From Litsea cubeba (taxonomy: Eukaryota; Streptophyta; Magnoliopsida; Laurales; Lauraceae): a stretch of 64,000 bases of DNA. Position 1 is the first letter of the stretch. Each line of letters begins with the position of its first letter. Of this stretch, positions 9,445 through 21,267 are shown piece by piece. Below the pieces are notes generated by a model. The model made no database searches and had not been told where the DNA came from. It saw only the letters and a program-made list of their open reading frames with translations. The stretch spans positions 104,190,432 to 104,254,431 of the forward strand of contig CM022945.1 of NCBI GenBank assembly GCA_012931725.1. The letters are read 5' to 3'. The translations under genes were made by a program, and so were the position numbers.

Positions 9445-12400
9445 CGGCCCTTTACTGGAACTGTAGGGGTATTGCCAACCTTCCTACCAAAAGAGTCCTG
9501 GCTAACCTGGTCCGCCATCATCATCCAGACTTGATCTTCATCTCTGAGCCAATGACCACCTTCTCCTCCACCCAATCCCTTGGCCTCTCCACCTTTGGCT
9601 TTGACACCTTCCACTCTAATCTTCCAGCCTCAACCTCCCCAAACCTCTGGTGCTTCTCTAAATCAACCCATCTTCTTGCCACCTCTGTCTTCAATGCCTC
9701 CTCCCAACATCTCACTATGCTTCTTTCTAATCCAGCCTCTGGCCTTTCCTCCCTAATCACTGGAGTTTACGGATCCACAAACCATACCCTCAGGAAAGAT
9801 CTCTGGCAAGTCCTCATTGACACCTCCATTACCACTCAGCCCTGGTGTGTCCTCGGGGACTTTAATGCTACCCTTGCTCATCATGAGAAGCTCAGTTTTC
9901 GTCAGTCCACCCCCTCCTCTCTCAAAGATTTCCAAACGGCTGTCATGCAAGCTGGCCTCACAGACATTCTCTTCTCTGGGAGTAAATTTACTTGGTCCAA
10001 CAATAGGAAAGGCCTCTCCTATGTTGCTGCTAGGCTAGATAGAGCTCTTGTGAACACCCATTGGTTGGCTAGCTACCCTGACCCCTTAATTCTTCACCTA
10101 CCAAGACTTTCATCTGACCACAGCCCCCTCATTCTTAATCACACCAGCCTTCCACCTGCCACCAAAGCTCCCTTCAAGTTCGAAAATAAGTGGCTCCTCC
10201 ACCCTTCCTTCCTTCATGTTGTTGCATCCAGCTGGAATGCCACCGTGGATGGGAACCCTCAGTTCATTCTTGCCCAGAAGCTCAAGGCTCTTAAGCAGGC
10301 TTTAAAACTTTGGAGCAAGTCTACTTATGGGCAAGTCCACAAAAATATCCTAGCTGCAGAGGCTTCTGTCTTGAGCTGTCAGCAGAGCTTCGACTCTTCT
10401 CCCTCGGATTCCCTTTGGAACGACCTCATGACAGCCAAGCTTGGTCTCCATGAAGCCCTCAAAGCCCAGGAGATACATTGGAAACAGAGGTCCAGAATAA
10501 ATTGGTTAAAGGAGGGTGATATGAACACAAAGTTCTTCCACCAATCTGCAAAAATAAGGAGTTACTTCAACAGTATCAACCACATCTCAGTTGATGGCAA
10601 CTATACAGATGACCCTCTCACCATCCAAGCTCAAGCCGTGGACTACTTTTCCAATCTCTACAAACCCCTTGATGGTCAGCTCCACCACATCTTATTCCAG
10701 ACTGACAGCCACAAGGTCTCTGATCTAGATAACTACATGCTCACTTCTATTCCAGATGAATCCGAGATCAAAGCTGCTGTTTTTGCTCTCAAGAAGAATA
10801 GTTCTCCAGGGCCTGATGGCTTCAACGGTGCTTTCTACACTTCAGCTTGGGGAATCATAGGCCAGACAGTTAACAAGGCAGTGCAACACTTTTTTCAGAC
10901 CAAAAAAATCCTGAAAGCCTCCAATACATTCTTCCTTGCCCTCATCCCAAAATCTAAATCCCCTGATACCTTTGCTGACTTCAGGCCTATCAGCTTGCTG
11001 AATTTCTCCTACAAGATTATATCCAAAATCCTAACTTCCAGACTCACCACCGTCCTTCCAAATCTGATCTCCACTAACCAGGCAGCTTTCATAAAAGGCC
11101 GTTCCATCCATCACCATTCAGCTCTGGCTTTTGAGCTCTTCCAAAAGCTTAAATCCAAGCTCAGCAAAGGATCTCTCTGCCTCAAGTTAGACATCTCCAA
11201 AGCCTTTGACAAACTCAATTGGACCTTCCTTTTCTCAGCCCTCAGATTTTTCAAATTCTCTGAAGATTGGATATCCCTTATGAAAGAGTGCGTTTGTACT
11301 ACTAAATGCTCTGTCCTCATCAACCGATCCCCCCATGGCTTCTTCAGCTCCTCTTGTGGTCTAAGACAAGGTGATCCCCTATCCCCCTACTTGTTTACTA
11401 TAGCAGAAGAAATCCTTAGCCTCCACCTCCATAACCTATATTCTCAAGGTATTATCCTTCCCCTCTCCACTGTCCCCTCCACCCCTTGCCACCTGCTATA
11501 TGCTGATGACATTATCATCCTCATGAAAGGAGCCACTTCTGGTGTTCTCGCCCTGCAAGACCTTCTAGAATTATATCAATCATCTTCTGGCCAACACTTT
11601 AATCTCCTTAAGAGCCAGCTCTTCATTGGCAAATGTGGCATCAGAAGAAAGGATAGGATCTGCTCCATCCTTGGAATACAGGCAACCATGGCTCAACTAA
11701 AGTATCTGGGTTTCCCTATTGTTTTTGGTTTCCCAAAGAGAGCTCACTTCCTCCCTCTTCTGGATTCCATTAATGCTAGGCTGTCAGCTTGGAAAGCTAA
11801 AACCCTCTCTTTTGCAGGTCGTTTAATCCTCATCAAACATGTGCTCTCCTCTATTCCCATACACTCAGCTGCCATCCTTCCTCTTCCAATCTCTATTTGC
11901 AAAGCTATTGAGCGTCAGATGAGACACTTCCTTTGGTCACGCAATGCTACTACCACAAAGATTAACTATGTGAAGTGGTCTCAAGTTACCCTTCCGAAGA
12001 TGGAAGGTGGCCTTGGCATTAGAAGGATTCAAGATGTTAATAAAGCCTCTTTAATCAAGCTTGGCTGGCAGGCCTCTACTGTGAGCACAATCTGGTCTAC
12101 TTGGTTCAAGAATCGCTACTTCAGAAACAACAACATCTGGGATCCAACTAACACTACTTATGGCTCTTGTATTTGGAAGAGAATCCGCCGCCTTGCTCAC
12201 TTCATTCATCAAGGTAGTGCCTGGTGCATTGGCAATGGTCAAGAGATTAACCTTTGGCATGATACTTGGAATGGAGACAAACCTCTCTCTGCAGCTTTTC
12301 CTAACTTGAATTTCCCTCCGGATCAGCGTCTGGCCTCCATCTTCCACTCAGGCTCTTGGCATATTCCCTCGAATCTTCCCACTGTTGTCCAAGACCAGCT

Positions 12401-13049
12401 TGCATCTGCTACATCTCTTCTCTCTCTCAATCCTTCTGCCAGAGATCACCTCTTCTGGAAAGTGGCAACAGATGGAACGCTCTCTCTCAATCAAGCTTGG
12501 AACACCATCAGAGCTAGGGGGATTAATCTTCAATGGCCCAGCCTCATCTGGAATGGTATCTCTCTACCCAAGGTCAGTTGCTTTGGGTGGCGCTTGATGC
12601 TCAATCGAATTCCAACTGATAATCACCTACAACGCCTTGGTTTCTTCTTAGCTTCCAGATGCAGCCTCTGCTTCAATAGTGAAGAATCGATCAGCCACCT
12701 CTTCTTCTACTGTGATCTAGCTACCTCCACTTGGCGTTGGCTTCTCCGCTGTGCAAGCGTCCAGCATCCCCTACCCAATCATGCATCATCCATTTGGCAA
12801 GCTCTTTCCAGAGGTAATGACAAGGCTGGTAGGAAATACATGGCATCTTGTTTCCTCTCTGTTTTATATGCCTTATGGCTGGCCAGGAATGCTGCCATTT
12901 TTGAAGATCAGCATCCTCCTCTCAACCAGATCATCTCTCACCTGCAGGATAATCTATGCTTTTCCTTGAAGAAGATCTCCAAACCATTTTGCAGTCATCA
13001 GCTCAGTTCCCTCTTCTTTTGTTTCAAAATTGCTCAAGATGATCACTAA
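9438..13049 (+). CDS. LINE-1 ORF2: endonuclease, reverse transcriptase, zf-RVT, 1203 aa
   Basis: This polyprotein nicks target DNA and copies the element RNA into it. The N-terminal apurinic-type endonuclease (residues 1-230) keeps WNCRG near residue 7, EP near 37, GDFN at 140-143 and SDH at 226-228. The reverse transcriptase (about 440-770) shows SSPGPDGF near 454, the FADFRPISLLN block, LDISKAFD, GLRQGDPLSPYLF and the catalytic YADD at 688-691. A zf-RVT zinc-binding region with CxxC around 1075-1078 lies near the C terminus, which ends in a WLARNAAIFE-type motif. No RNase H domain is seen. All catalytic motifs are intact, so it could be functional. It overlaps ORF1 by 7 bases. Confidence 0.93.
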   Translation: MLTALYWNCRGIANLPTKRVLANLVRHHHPDLIFISEPMTTFSSTQSLGLSTFGFDTFHSNLPASTSPNLWCFSKSTHLLATSVFNASSQHLTMLLSNPASGLSSLITGVYGSTNHTLRKDLWQVLIDTSITTQPWCVLGDFNATLAHHEKLSFRQSTPSSLKDFQTAVMQAGLTDILFSGSKFTWSNNRKGLSYVAARLDRALVNTHWLASYPDPLILHLPRLSSDHSPLILNHTSLPPATKAPFKFENKWLLHPSFLHVVASSWNATVDGNPQFILAQKLKALKQALKLWSKSTYGQVHKNILAAEASVLSCQQSFDSSPSDSLWNDLMTAKLGLHEALKAQEIHWKQRSRINWLKEGDMNTKFFHQSAKIRSYFNSINHISVDGNYTDDPLTIQAQAVDYFSNLYKPLDGQLHHILFQTDSHKVSDLDNYMLTSIPDESEIKAAVFALKKNSSPGPDGFNGAFYTSAWGIIGQTVNKAVQHFFQTKKILKASNTFFLALIPKSKSPDTFADFRPISLLNFSYKIISKILTSRLTTVLPNLISTNQAAFIKGRSIHHHSALAFELFQKLKSKLSKGSLCLKLDISKAFDKLNWTFLFSALRFFKFSEDWISLMKECVCTTKCSVLINRSPHGFFSSSCGLRQGDPLSPYLFTIAEEILSLHLHNLYSQGIILPLSTVPSTPCHLLYADDIIILMKGATSGVLALQDLLELYQSSSGQHFNLLKSQLFIGKCGIRRKDRICSILGIQATMAQLKYLGFPIVFGFPKRAHFLPLLDSINARLSAWKAKTLSFAGRLILIKHVLSSIPIHSAAILPLPISICKAIERQMRHFLWSRNATTTKINYVKWSQVTLPKMEGGLGIRRIQDVNKASLIKLGWQASTVSTIWSTWFKNRYFRNNNIWDPTNTTYGSCIWKRIRRLAHFIHQGSAWCIGNGQEINLWHDTWNGDKPLSAAFPNLNFPPDQRLASIFHSGSWHIPSNLPTVVQDQLASATSLLSLNPSARDHLFWKVATDGTLSLNQAWNTIRARGINLQWPSLIWNGISLPKVSCFGWRLMLNRIPTDNHLQRLGFFLASRCSLCFNSEESISHLFFYCDLATSTWRWLLRCASVQHPLPNHASSIWQALSRGNDKAGRKYMASCFLSVLYALWLARNAAIFEDQHPPLNQIISHLQDNLCFSLKKISKPFCSHQLSSLFFCFKIAQDDH

Positions 13050-13184
13050 CTTCCTCTATGGCTCTTCTTTGGTTTCAGCTTTTGTAATCCCCTTCCTCTG
13101 GGGCTCCATGAGCCTTTGTTTTTCTTTGCTCTTCTTTTTATAAAATTACCCATTTTATACAAAAAAAAAAAAAAAATGTAAGGC

Positions 13185-14108
13185 AGTGTTAAACGTATAA
13201 GGACCACAAAGTTTTGTGTTTCGATCAAACCTTTCTTGCCCTCAAAGTTTCTATTTTGATTCTTTTGCATTGTTTTCCTCAGTGATAGATAGATGCTTAA
13301 AATGAGGTCCGTTCAGGTCTTAGACTCATGGGGCCCACTCGAAAACAATACCAATCACAATTAAAAGAAGTTTTTTTTTTTTTTTTTGTGAGCCAGAAAC
13401 ATTCTGATAGGAGTCCACATGTACAGATGAAAACTTAGATTCTTAATTGATCGGAGAGAATTTTTAACCAAAAAAAAAAAAAAGAGCAGGGCGAATAATT
13501 TTCCTACCTATTGCCACCGTTGGTTTAACCTTCTTTTGAGTAGAATATTGTACGGACTGACCCTGAGCTAGTCCCATGTCAAACGGGCCGGGTCGGGCCG
13601 AGGGAAATACCCTGGCACGGCACGGCCCGCCATGGGTTGGGCTGGAGCGGGCCGGGCCGGGCCTCCTTCATATTTTTTTCTAATTATTTTTTCTTTTCAG
13701 TATTAAAATTAAAAATTAGAACACAAGTACAGAGAATGATAAAGATATTTAAGTGGTTCGGTCAAACTCGGCCTGTTTATCTTTAAATAATTAATATTGA
13801 TTCAACAAAAATATTTTTTAAAAAATCTTATTTTCTCACCTAAATTTATATTTATTATGACTAGGGCTCTATGCCTGATTATCGGGACTTTTCAAGGAAT
13901 GAAAAACAAAAAGGGCATTGGTAAGATAGTAGGTGTCCAAGAACTGATTAGGTCCAATAATAATACAGTCACGGACCCAAATTTGCCGGCTCATGTGCCT
14001 AAGACACCATACCAGTAAGGGCCACCCAAAATACATTGGGTAAATCACATGTGGCATGAACTAATTACAGTCAAGACAGTCACAACTGACAGATAAGTCA
14101 TCCGCTGT

Positions 14109-14145
<37 letters not shown>

Positions 14146-14877
14146 GAGTTGGTTCGGACCTAATATCTGATTGGACACGTTCCAAAGAGACACTTGTGAG
14201 TCTAAGACGAGATCCATGGTCTGAGGCACAAGTGAAGAGACCAAACTATACTTAGAGCTGATTATATTTTAATTGAATAATATAATCATAATAAAAGTAA
14301 AAGTAACATTATACCCAAGTTCCCAACCTAGTTTGGGTTAATAAATTTAGGTTTAGTTTCAATTAGACCCAAGTTTCCAACCTAGTTTCCAAGCTTACCT
14401 GGCCAAATAAAGCCATCTAGTGATGTTTGGTAGGTGCCAAAATAAAAAATGCACAAAAGAAGTTTGTGTTCTATTTGGGTGCAATTTCCACAGTGATTTA
14501 GTCACAATGGGCCCACCTGTTATATAATGATTGACATCCTTTGTATTTTTTTTTTTTTTTGGTAAATAAAACTTTGATTAAAAGAAAAATAATGGGGAGG
14601 GTTAGAGTATTTATAGACTTTGTAAAATTGAAAAGGATACAAAATCTCCCTTATATGATCGTTTTATGGCGGTTGGGGGGGGGGGTAAAATGGATAATTG
14701 TTTAAAAAATAACCATTTTTGGGCGGGCTAGGTGGACCGTACCTAGTGGGCCGGGCCAAATGGGACAACGGGCCCAGGCGCCTCGGCCCAGCACGGCCCA
14801 TGTCACGGGCCATGCCGAATCCGGCTGGCCCGGCCCATTCGACATGCCTAAGTTAGATTGAAAATGTATGCCTGAAC
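13185..14877. other. Block X intergenic DNA
   Basis: No supportable gene. Contents are T and A runs near 13370-13388 and 13470-13483, a GGCC-rich patch at 13575-13670, an (AT)n microsatellite at about 14113-14142, and further GGCC-rich text at 14720-14840. The first 370 bases match 52965-53370. Confidence 0.5.
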
Positions 14878-15190
14878 TAGGGGTGTAAAACGGGTTTGTT
14901 CGTGTTGTGCTGTGTTGAGCTCAGCTCAAGTGGGGGTCGGCTTAGTATGGCCCATGGCATGACCTGCTCGGCCATTCTACCCACATGCTGGCCTATCCTA
15001 ATTTTTTGTATAAAGTGAAATAAAGTTAAAAATGCTAAAATAATAGACAAACATTGATGCTAATTTACAAATAAAAAAATAAAACTGTAATTATTTGAAC
15101 TTTTATATATTATATAAATTTCTTGTCGGGCTGGGCAGGGCTGGATCATGGCCCAGGCACCCTGGCCCAGCAATGCATGGCCAGCACTCT

Positions 15191-18100
15191 CACTACAACA
15201 AGTTGCACTTTTAGCAACATCTTTTAGCCACGTTTTTTAAAATTCGTCGGTAAAGGGTACACCTTTGCCGACGTTTATAAATTCGTCGGTAAAGGTTAGA
15301 CCTTTACCGACGTTTTTTAAAAACGTCGGCAAAGTGTAGACTTTTCCCGACGTTTTGTGAAAAACGAGGCTAAAAGTACACCCTTTACCGACTTTTTTCA
15401 AAACCTCGGCAAAAGTAAAGACTTTTACCGACGTTTCATAAGAAACGTGGCCAAAAGTGCATCCTTTACCGACGTTTTTCACAACGGCCCGCCGGGGGTC
15501 CGGAACGGGAAACGGTGCCCGAAAAATTCGGAAACCGGCACGAGCACTTCGCACGAGGGTAGACAGATCTGTAGGAGCTTTAGAGAATTACGACGAAACA
15601 TGTGATTTTCCAACACTTAGGCTCGAAAACGGCCCGCCGGGGGTCTGGAACGGGAACCGGTCCCCGAAAAATTTAGAAACCAGCACGAGCACTTCGCTCG
15701 AGGGTAGAGAGACCTGTAGGAGCTGGCGGTACGGAGATAGGACTCCCGGTTAGAGAATTACGACGAAACATGTGATTTTCCAACACAGGCTTGAAAACGG
15801 CCCGCCGGGGGTCCGGAATGGGAAACGGTCTCCAGAAAATTCAGAAATCGGCACGAGCACTTCTCTCGATGGTAGAGACCTGTAGGAGCCGATGGTACGC
15901 AGATATGACTCCCGGTTAAAGAATTACGATGAAACATGTGATTTTCCAACACTTAGGCTCGAAAACGGCCCGCTGGGGGTCCGGAAGGGGAAATGGTCCC
16001 CGAAAAATTCGGAAACCAGTACGAGCACTTCGCTCGAGGGTAGACAGACCTGTAGGAGCTGGCGGTACGGAGATAGGACTCCCGGTTAGAGAATTACGAC
16101 GAAACATGTGATTTTCCAACACTTAGGCTCGAAAATGGCCCGCCGGGGGTCCGGAACGGGAAACAGTCCCCAAAAAATTCGAAAACCGGCACGAGCACTT
16201 CGCTCGAGGGTAGGGAGACCTGTAGGAGTTGGCGGTACGGAGATAGGATTCCCGGTTAGAGAATTACGACGAAACATGTGATTTTTCAACACTTAGGCTT
16301 GAAAACGGCCCGCCGGGGGTCTGGAACGGGAAACGGTCCCCAGAAAATCCGGAAACCGGCACGAGCACTTCTCTCGATGGTAGAGAGACTTGTAGGAGCC
16401 GACGGTACGCAGATAGGACTCTCGGTTAGAGAATTACGACGAAACATGTGATTTTCCAACACTTAGGCTCGAAAACGGCCCGCCGGGGGTCCGGAATGGG
16501 AAACGGTCCCCGAAAAATTCGAAAACTGGCACGAGCACTTCGCTCGAGGGTAGACAAACCTGTAGGAGCTGGCGGTACGGAGATAGGACTCCCGGTTAGA
16601 GAATTACGACGAAACATGTGATTTTCCAACACCTAGGCTCGAAAACGGCCCGCCGGGGTCCGGAACGGGAAACGGTCCCCGGAAAATTCGGAAACCGGCA
16701 CGGGCACTTCGCTCGAGGGTAGAGAGACCTGTAGGAGCTGACAGTACGCAGATAGGACTCCCAGTTTGATAGTTGAACCTAAAAACGTTTAATTTTGAAT
16801 ACTTAGACTAAACTCTAGGCCGTCATAGGTTGAAAACGGGAAACGGCCATCGAACTTCTCAAAAATCTGCACGAGTACCATGCTCAATGCAAAAGTAACT
16901 TGTAGGAGTTAACGGTTAGTGAATTGGACTTTTGGTTAACAATGTTTTATATATACATGTTTATGTTTCATTTATAATTTAATTAATTGAAAAGATTTTA
17001 ATGTTGTTTTTTTCATTGCAGATTGATGGATGCTTTTCGAAATGTTGGAGTTTTGGGGTCGGTTGCAGACTTGTGGGGGTGTTGGACTTTTTTTCATTTT
17101 ACTTGTATATATATTAGACGTTTATATCAGACTGTATCGTTATTGATTGTAATATTAGTTTAATGAGACGAATCATTTAATGAAAAATGTAGATGGTTGT
17201 TTGTTTACTTAGTAACTGTTTTGTCATTGGATTTTAATCTTGAATATAGGTATATGAACATGTGTATAAACAGGTTTATAGGAAATTATAACGAAAAATA
17301 AATAGGTTATTTAAAAAAAAAACCACCTTTGCCGACGAAAATACAGAAATTTTCGTTGGCGAAAGTGAAAATTAAATTAAAAAAAATAAATTAAAAGACT
17401 TTTGCCGACGAGAATAGTCTCGGCAAAATTTAAAAAGCAATTAAAAAAATAATATAAAGGGATTTTGCCGACGAAAATTATACGTCGGCAAAAGGATAAA
17501 AAGAAAACATTTAAAAAAGCTAACAAATAAAAGCCTGTGCTTTGCCGACGACGATTTTCGTCGGCAAAATATAAAAATAATAAAGGACCTTTGCCGACGA
17601 CGATTTTCGTCTGCAAAATGTAAAAATAAAAATAAATAAAATAAATAAAGGACCTTTACCGACGCAAATTATCGGTAAAAGATAAAAATAAAATTAAAAA
17701 AAAAATAAAAGCACTTTGCCGACGCACCCTTTCGTCGGAAAAATGTAAAATAAAAATTTTTAAAAAAATAAAATGATATTTGCCGACGAAAACGTTTGTC
17801 GGTAAAAATAAAAATAAATAAAATAAATAAAAGCCCTTTGCTGACGCAAATTATCGTCAGTAAAAGATAAAAATAAAATTGAAAAAAAAATAAAAGCCCT
17901 TTGCCGACGCACATTTTCGTCGGGAAAATATAAAATAAAAAAAATGACATTTGCCGACGAAAAAGTTCGTCGGCAAAATGTAAAATGAAATTAAAATAAA
18001 TAAATTGGCCTTTGCCGATGAAAAAGTTCGTCGGTAAAATGTAAAAAATAATTCTTAAGGAAAAAAATAAAGGGTCTTTGTTGACGAAAGTTTTCGTCGG

Positions 18101-18359
18101 CAAAACTAAAAACAAATAATTAAAAAAAAATAAAATCCTTTAGCCGACGAAAATATTTGTCAGGAAAGGTCAAAAAAACGTCGGTAAAGATCTTATTTTG
18201 GCTGACGAAGATTATTTTTGTCGGTAAAATATTTTACTGACGGTAGTTTACTGATGAATGGCCGACGAAAATTTTTTCGTCGGTGATCAATTTTACCGAC
18301 GAAAATATGACATTTGGCGACGAAAAAATTCGTCGCCAAAAGTGCAGGTTCTTGTAGTG
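15191..18359. mobile_element. Non-autonomous CACTA element, 3.2 kb
   Basis: It begins CACTACAACAAGTTGCACTT and ends with the inverted relative ...AAGTGCAGGTTCTTGTAGTG. The flanking 3-bp duplication is TCT (15188-15190 and 18360-18362). Block Y at about 53760-53775 lacks it. Both subterminal zones (15230-15480 and 17320-18330) carry dozens of short inverted words of the type TTTGCCGACG and CGTCGGCAAA, the expected transposase-binding array. The middle holds a 170-bp tandem array. No transposase is visible, so it must have depended on a related autonomous element. Confidence 0.92.
15485..16765. repeat. Tandem array of about 170-bp units inside the CACTA element
   Basis: Eight units start with GGCCCGCCGGGGGTC-like text near 15486, 15631, 15799, 15967, 16137, 16307, 16477 and 16647, giving a usual spacing of 168-170 and a shorter first unit. 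Each contains GGCACGAGCACTTCGCTCGA, TGTAGGAGC and GATTTTCCAACACTTAGGCT words. A strongly decayed further unit runs to about 16930. The GC-rich units contrast with the AT-rich flanks. Confidence 0.9.
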
Positions 18360-18496
18360 TCTAGGCCATGCCGTGCCACGACCCAAGACCCCCTAGCCCA
18401 TCACGGCCCACATCGTTGACTATGCCGGGTTGGGCCATCGAACGTGGTCAATGGGCCATGCCGGGCCTAGGCAGCCTGGCCCAATTTAAACCCCTA

Positions 18497-19161
18497 GCTT
18501 GATCTCAAGAATTATTAGTGCCTACGGTATGGCTTGGCTCAGAAATTGTCACCCCTAAATTGGGGTTGAAATTTCATGTTCCTTTTAGTGAATTAATTGC
18601 TGACAAAATCTTATGGTGGGCTTGTTTGTTTCCATTAAAATAAGTAAGAATTATTCGGTACATAAGTAGTTTTATGCTTTAAATAGTTATGGATGAAGAA
18701 CATGGGTCAATTTTAAAAAATGAGCATCACATAACCTTTCCTTTAATTAAAATATGATCAAAGAAAAATGAATAATGAATAAGAACCATCACTCTGAATT
18801 ATTTATTTCCCATTTTGATTCGACTATATTTTCATAAAAGAAAAGATTATTTGATGCTATTTTTTAAAGTTCACATTTGGTCTTCATTTCTAACCACTTA
18901 TGACTTCAATTCCATGTCTCCAATTCGTATGTATTGTGATGCAAACAAACAGACCCTATATAGTGAAAGATTAACAAAGTAGTTTACTTAAAGATAACCA
19001 TTTTTTTCTCAAGAGTTCACTTGGTATCAGAACATCCTAAGGGATGTTTACTACCAGAAACACTTTTTTTTTTGGGGTAGAACAGAAGCAAGTTATCGGG
19101 CTGCACCCAAGATGAGGGCTAGGCCAGACCTGACTTGTATTCCTCTGACATAGCTAATGAG
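18497..19161. other. Block X intergenic DNA
   Basis: No gene. The sequence matches 53901-54587 in block Y closely. It ends at CTAATGAG (19154-19161), the left target duplication of the hAT element. Confidence 0.5.
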
Positions 19162-20292
19162 CAGTGGCGGACCCAGAAATCTTGTTCATGTGGGGCGGAT
19201 AATGGTCAATTGAAAAGGGGAGTCATTCTTTTGTTAGACGTTCTTCATATTAGTATGCCAAAAGAGAAAATGTATTGCAAATTAATAAAAAAATCCATAA
19301 TGGTAAACATTTAATTGTATTAAAATACAAATTTATAGAAAATTGACATCAATGTAAAAAAGTTCTTTGTTTAGATAGTCTCCCGGTACTCTTAAAAAGT
19401 CCTTGATATTTGTTCCCTCTTGGTTATTGCTCTTGGCTGTTGATTGAATAATTTTTTAAAAAAATTTCGCCAAAAGAAAATCCCCAACTGAGGATTCAAA
19501 AAAATCTAATCCTTCTTCCTTTTCCTGTAAGAAATATGGGAATCTTCCTAAAACTTATCATCATCTTACTCTCTTCCCCAACCTTCCTCTCCCAAAGGGG
19601 ATCATTAATCATTCTGATAGTGCTTTGTGTTTATTATGAAAAGTTCATTACCAACTCACTTAAATGAATTTTCATAAAACAAAAAAAAAGTATATTTTGT
19701 TGGCATTGCTCCAATAATCCCTTAAGCCATTCACAGCCATGCACTATGTAGCACATCAATACAATAAAATCATAAGAAAAATAATAAGATTCTCTGCAAA
19801 ATTTTAACAAACAGCTAATGTGCACATCAGAGCATCCATACAAGAACACAAATTTGGAGATGATTATGCATTATAAGATATCCACAACTATAATGAAATC
19901 AAAACCATAAAGTAAAACACTCAAGCTTATGAATCCTATTCGAAGCACGAGAAACACAACTTTAGCCCCTTGTAAAAAAAATAAAACCAAGTAACTCAAC
20001 TAGGCTAACATTTCTACGAGGACTTTCATCGAATAACTAGTTGTCAAAACACTACAAATGTATGGAACCGCTTAGAAAGAAAGAGTAAGTTATAATCTTG
20101 AAACCACTACCGAGAGAGAAGGGACTAATGAAGGAGAAAGAAGTTGGAGAGATCTGTATTGGAGTAGAAGTGGAAAGAAGCTCTTAGGGGGTTTTCTTTT
20201 CTGTAAGGTGGGGCGAGTTTTTTCACAAGTGGGATGATGCGCCAAGGGTGCATTCCATCCTTTGGGAGATTCTGGACCTGGGTCCGCCCCTG
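19162..20292. mobile_element. Non-autonomous hAT-like element, 1.13 kb
   Basis: Terminal inverted repeats are CAGTGGCGGACCCAG at the left and, inverted, CAGGGGCGGACCCAG at the right. It is flanked by a perfect 8-bp duplication CTAATGAG (19154-19161 and 20293-20300). Block Y carries the single uninterrupted CTAATGAG at 54580-54587. The interior is AT-rich with no recognisable transposase. Confidence 0.92.
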
Positions 20293-20300
20293 CTAATGAG

Positions 20301-21131
20301 GCTTATTCTTAACAAAAGATGGGGCACCATAGTAGAGAATTTTATTTCGTTTAATCTAACATCAGGCTGGATTAGAATCATATGTTAAAGATGACCCCCA
20401 ACATATGACAAATCTGGACTAAAGATGAGATGGTTAAATTTCTAGAAATGATCATATCTTAACTGGACTGATCTAACCTCCTGTTTGCTTGAAGCCCGTT
20501 TGTTTCATTTAATCGAATCCCTAGGAAATATGAGAGTTTGCATCTTACAAGTGCTTATAAATGAAGCATCAAAGGTGAATATCCAAAAATGATCATTAAA
20601 TAGCCTCTCTTTTAATGAAAATTGAACAATGAATGATGGAAAATGAATAGCCAACCATCACCCTATTAATTCAAATTTCTTTAAAAGTCAATGACTCATG
20701 CACATTGCTTCCTTATATCCTTCACTCAATTTTTTAATAGTAATCCATGGGTGGAGCTCATTTTATCTTGAAGTTCCATGTAATTCAAAGTCCTATGCAT
20801 TCCATCTACACAAACACACCCTCGGGGTCAAGACTATCTTTGCTTCTGATCCAACCATGTTGCATGTACAAACACTATCCCCAACTTCATTTCAACAAGT
20901 AATATATGCTGTTTGGATTGATAAAGTGTGAAATATATACTTAACATTGTATTGTAACTTACCTGTCCCAGCATCAGGTAAGCATTACAAAACGACAACT
21001 GGGGTTGAGAAAAAAGGAAAAAAATAAAAAAGAAAAAAGAAAAACAGAGAACCGGTGTTGTAAAAAATTCAGAGATGATAGATCGAAGCATATATATTTT
21101 CATTATCGTGTTTAAACAGTGACTGACATTA
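20301..21131. other. Intergenic DNA downstream of gene A
   Basis: No gene. It matches block Y (54588-54735 and 57672-58440). The GATCA at 20450-20454 is the unoccupied site of the solo LTR found in Y at 54736. Confidence 0.5.
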
Positions 21132-21137
21132 TTTATT
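21132..21137 (-). terminator. Possible poly(A) signal of gene A
   Basis: AATAAA on the minus strand, about 130 bases past the stop codon of gene A. The same place in gene D reads AATAAG. Confidence 0.4.
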
Positions 21138-21267
21138 GTAACACGATAGTGGGAGAGACTTCTCCTGACTCAAGTACCATGACATCGATGATAGAAGACA
21201 GAGCTTATACACTGCATGAGACATGGACGACTGATTGATAGAAGTAGAATTACTGATGATAGTAATT

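Larger units (their letters stand above)
7549..13184 (+). mobile_element. Near full-length LINE-1 retrotransposon with both ORFs intact
   Basis: The body runs 7558-13176 and ends in a run of about 16 A. It is flanked by the duplication ATGTAAGGC (7549-7557 and about 13176-13184). Block Y has the unoccupied locus at about 52945-52970, slightly altered. The order is a 27-bp leader, ORF1, ORF2, about 110 bp of 3' UTR, then poly(A). Both reading frames are uninterrupted over 5.4 kb. This implies recent insertion after the X/Y duplication and possible coding competence. LINEs move by target-primed reverse transcription using the ORF2 endonuclease and RT. Confidence 0.93.
14878..18496. mobile_element. 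Short hAT-like GGCC-rich element split by a CACTA insertion
   Basis: Left end TAGGGGTGTAAAACGGG (14878) and right end AATTTAAACCCCTA (to 18496) are inverted relatives. The flanking 8 bases GCCTGAAC and GCTTGATC agree at 6 of 8 positions, an aged hAT-sized duplication. Without the 3.2 kb CACTA insert the element is about 450 bp and non-coding. The paralogue in block Y is uninterrupted at 53398-53900. The superfamily is inferred from TSD size. Confidence 0.55.

Noticed and set aside
15237..16632. Several 60-105 codon frames with near-identical sequences
   Set aside because: Translations of the 170-bp array and subterminal repeats of a CACTA element, not genes.
15485..16765. Regular repeats that could suggest a CRISPR array
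   Set aside because: Units are contiguous 170-bp satellites without unique spacers, inside a plant transposon.
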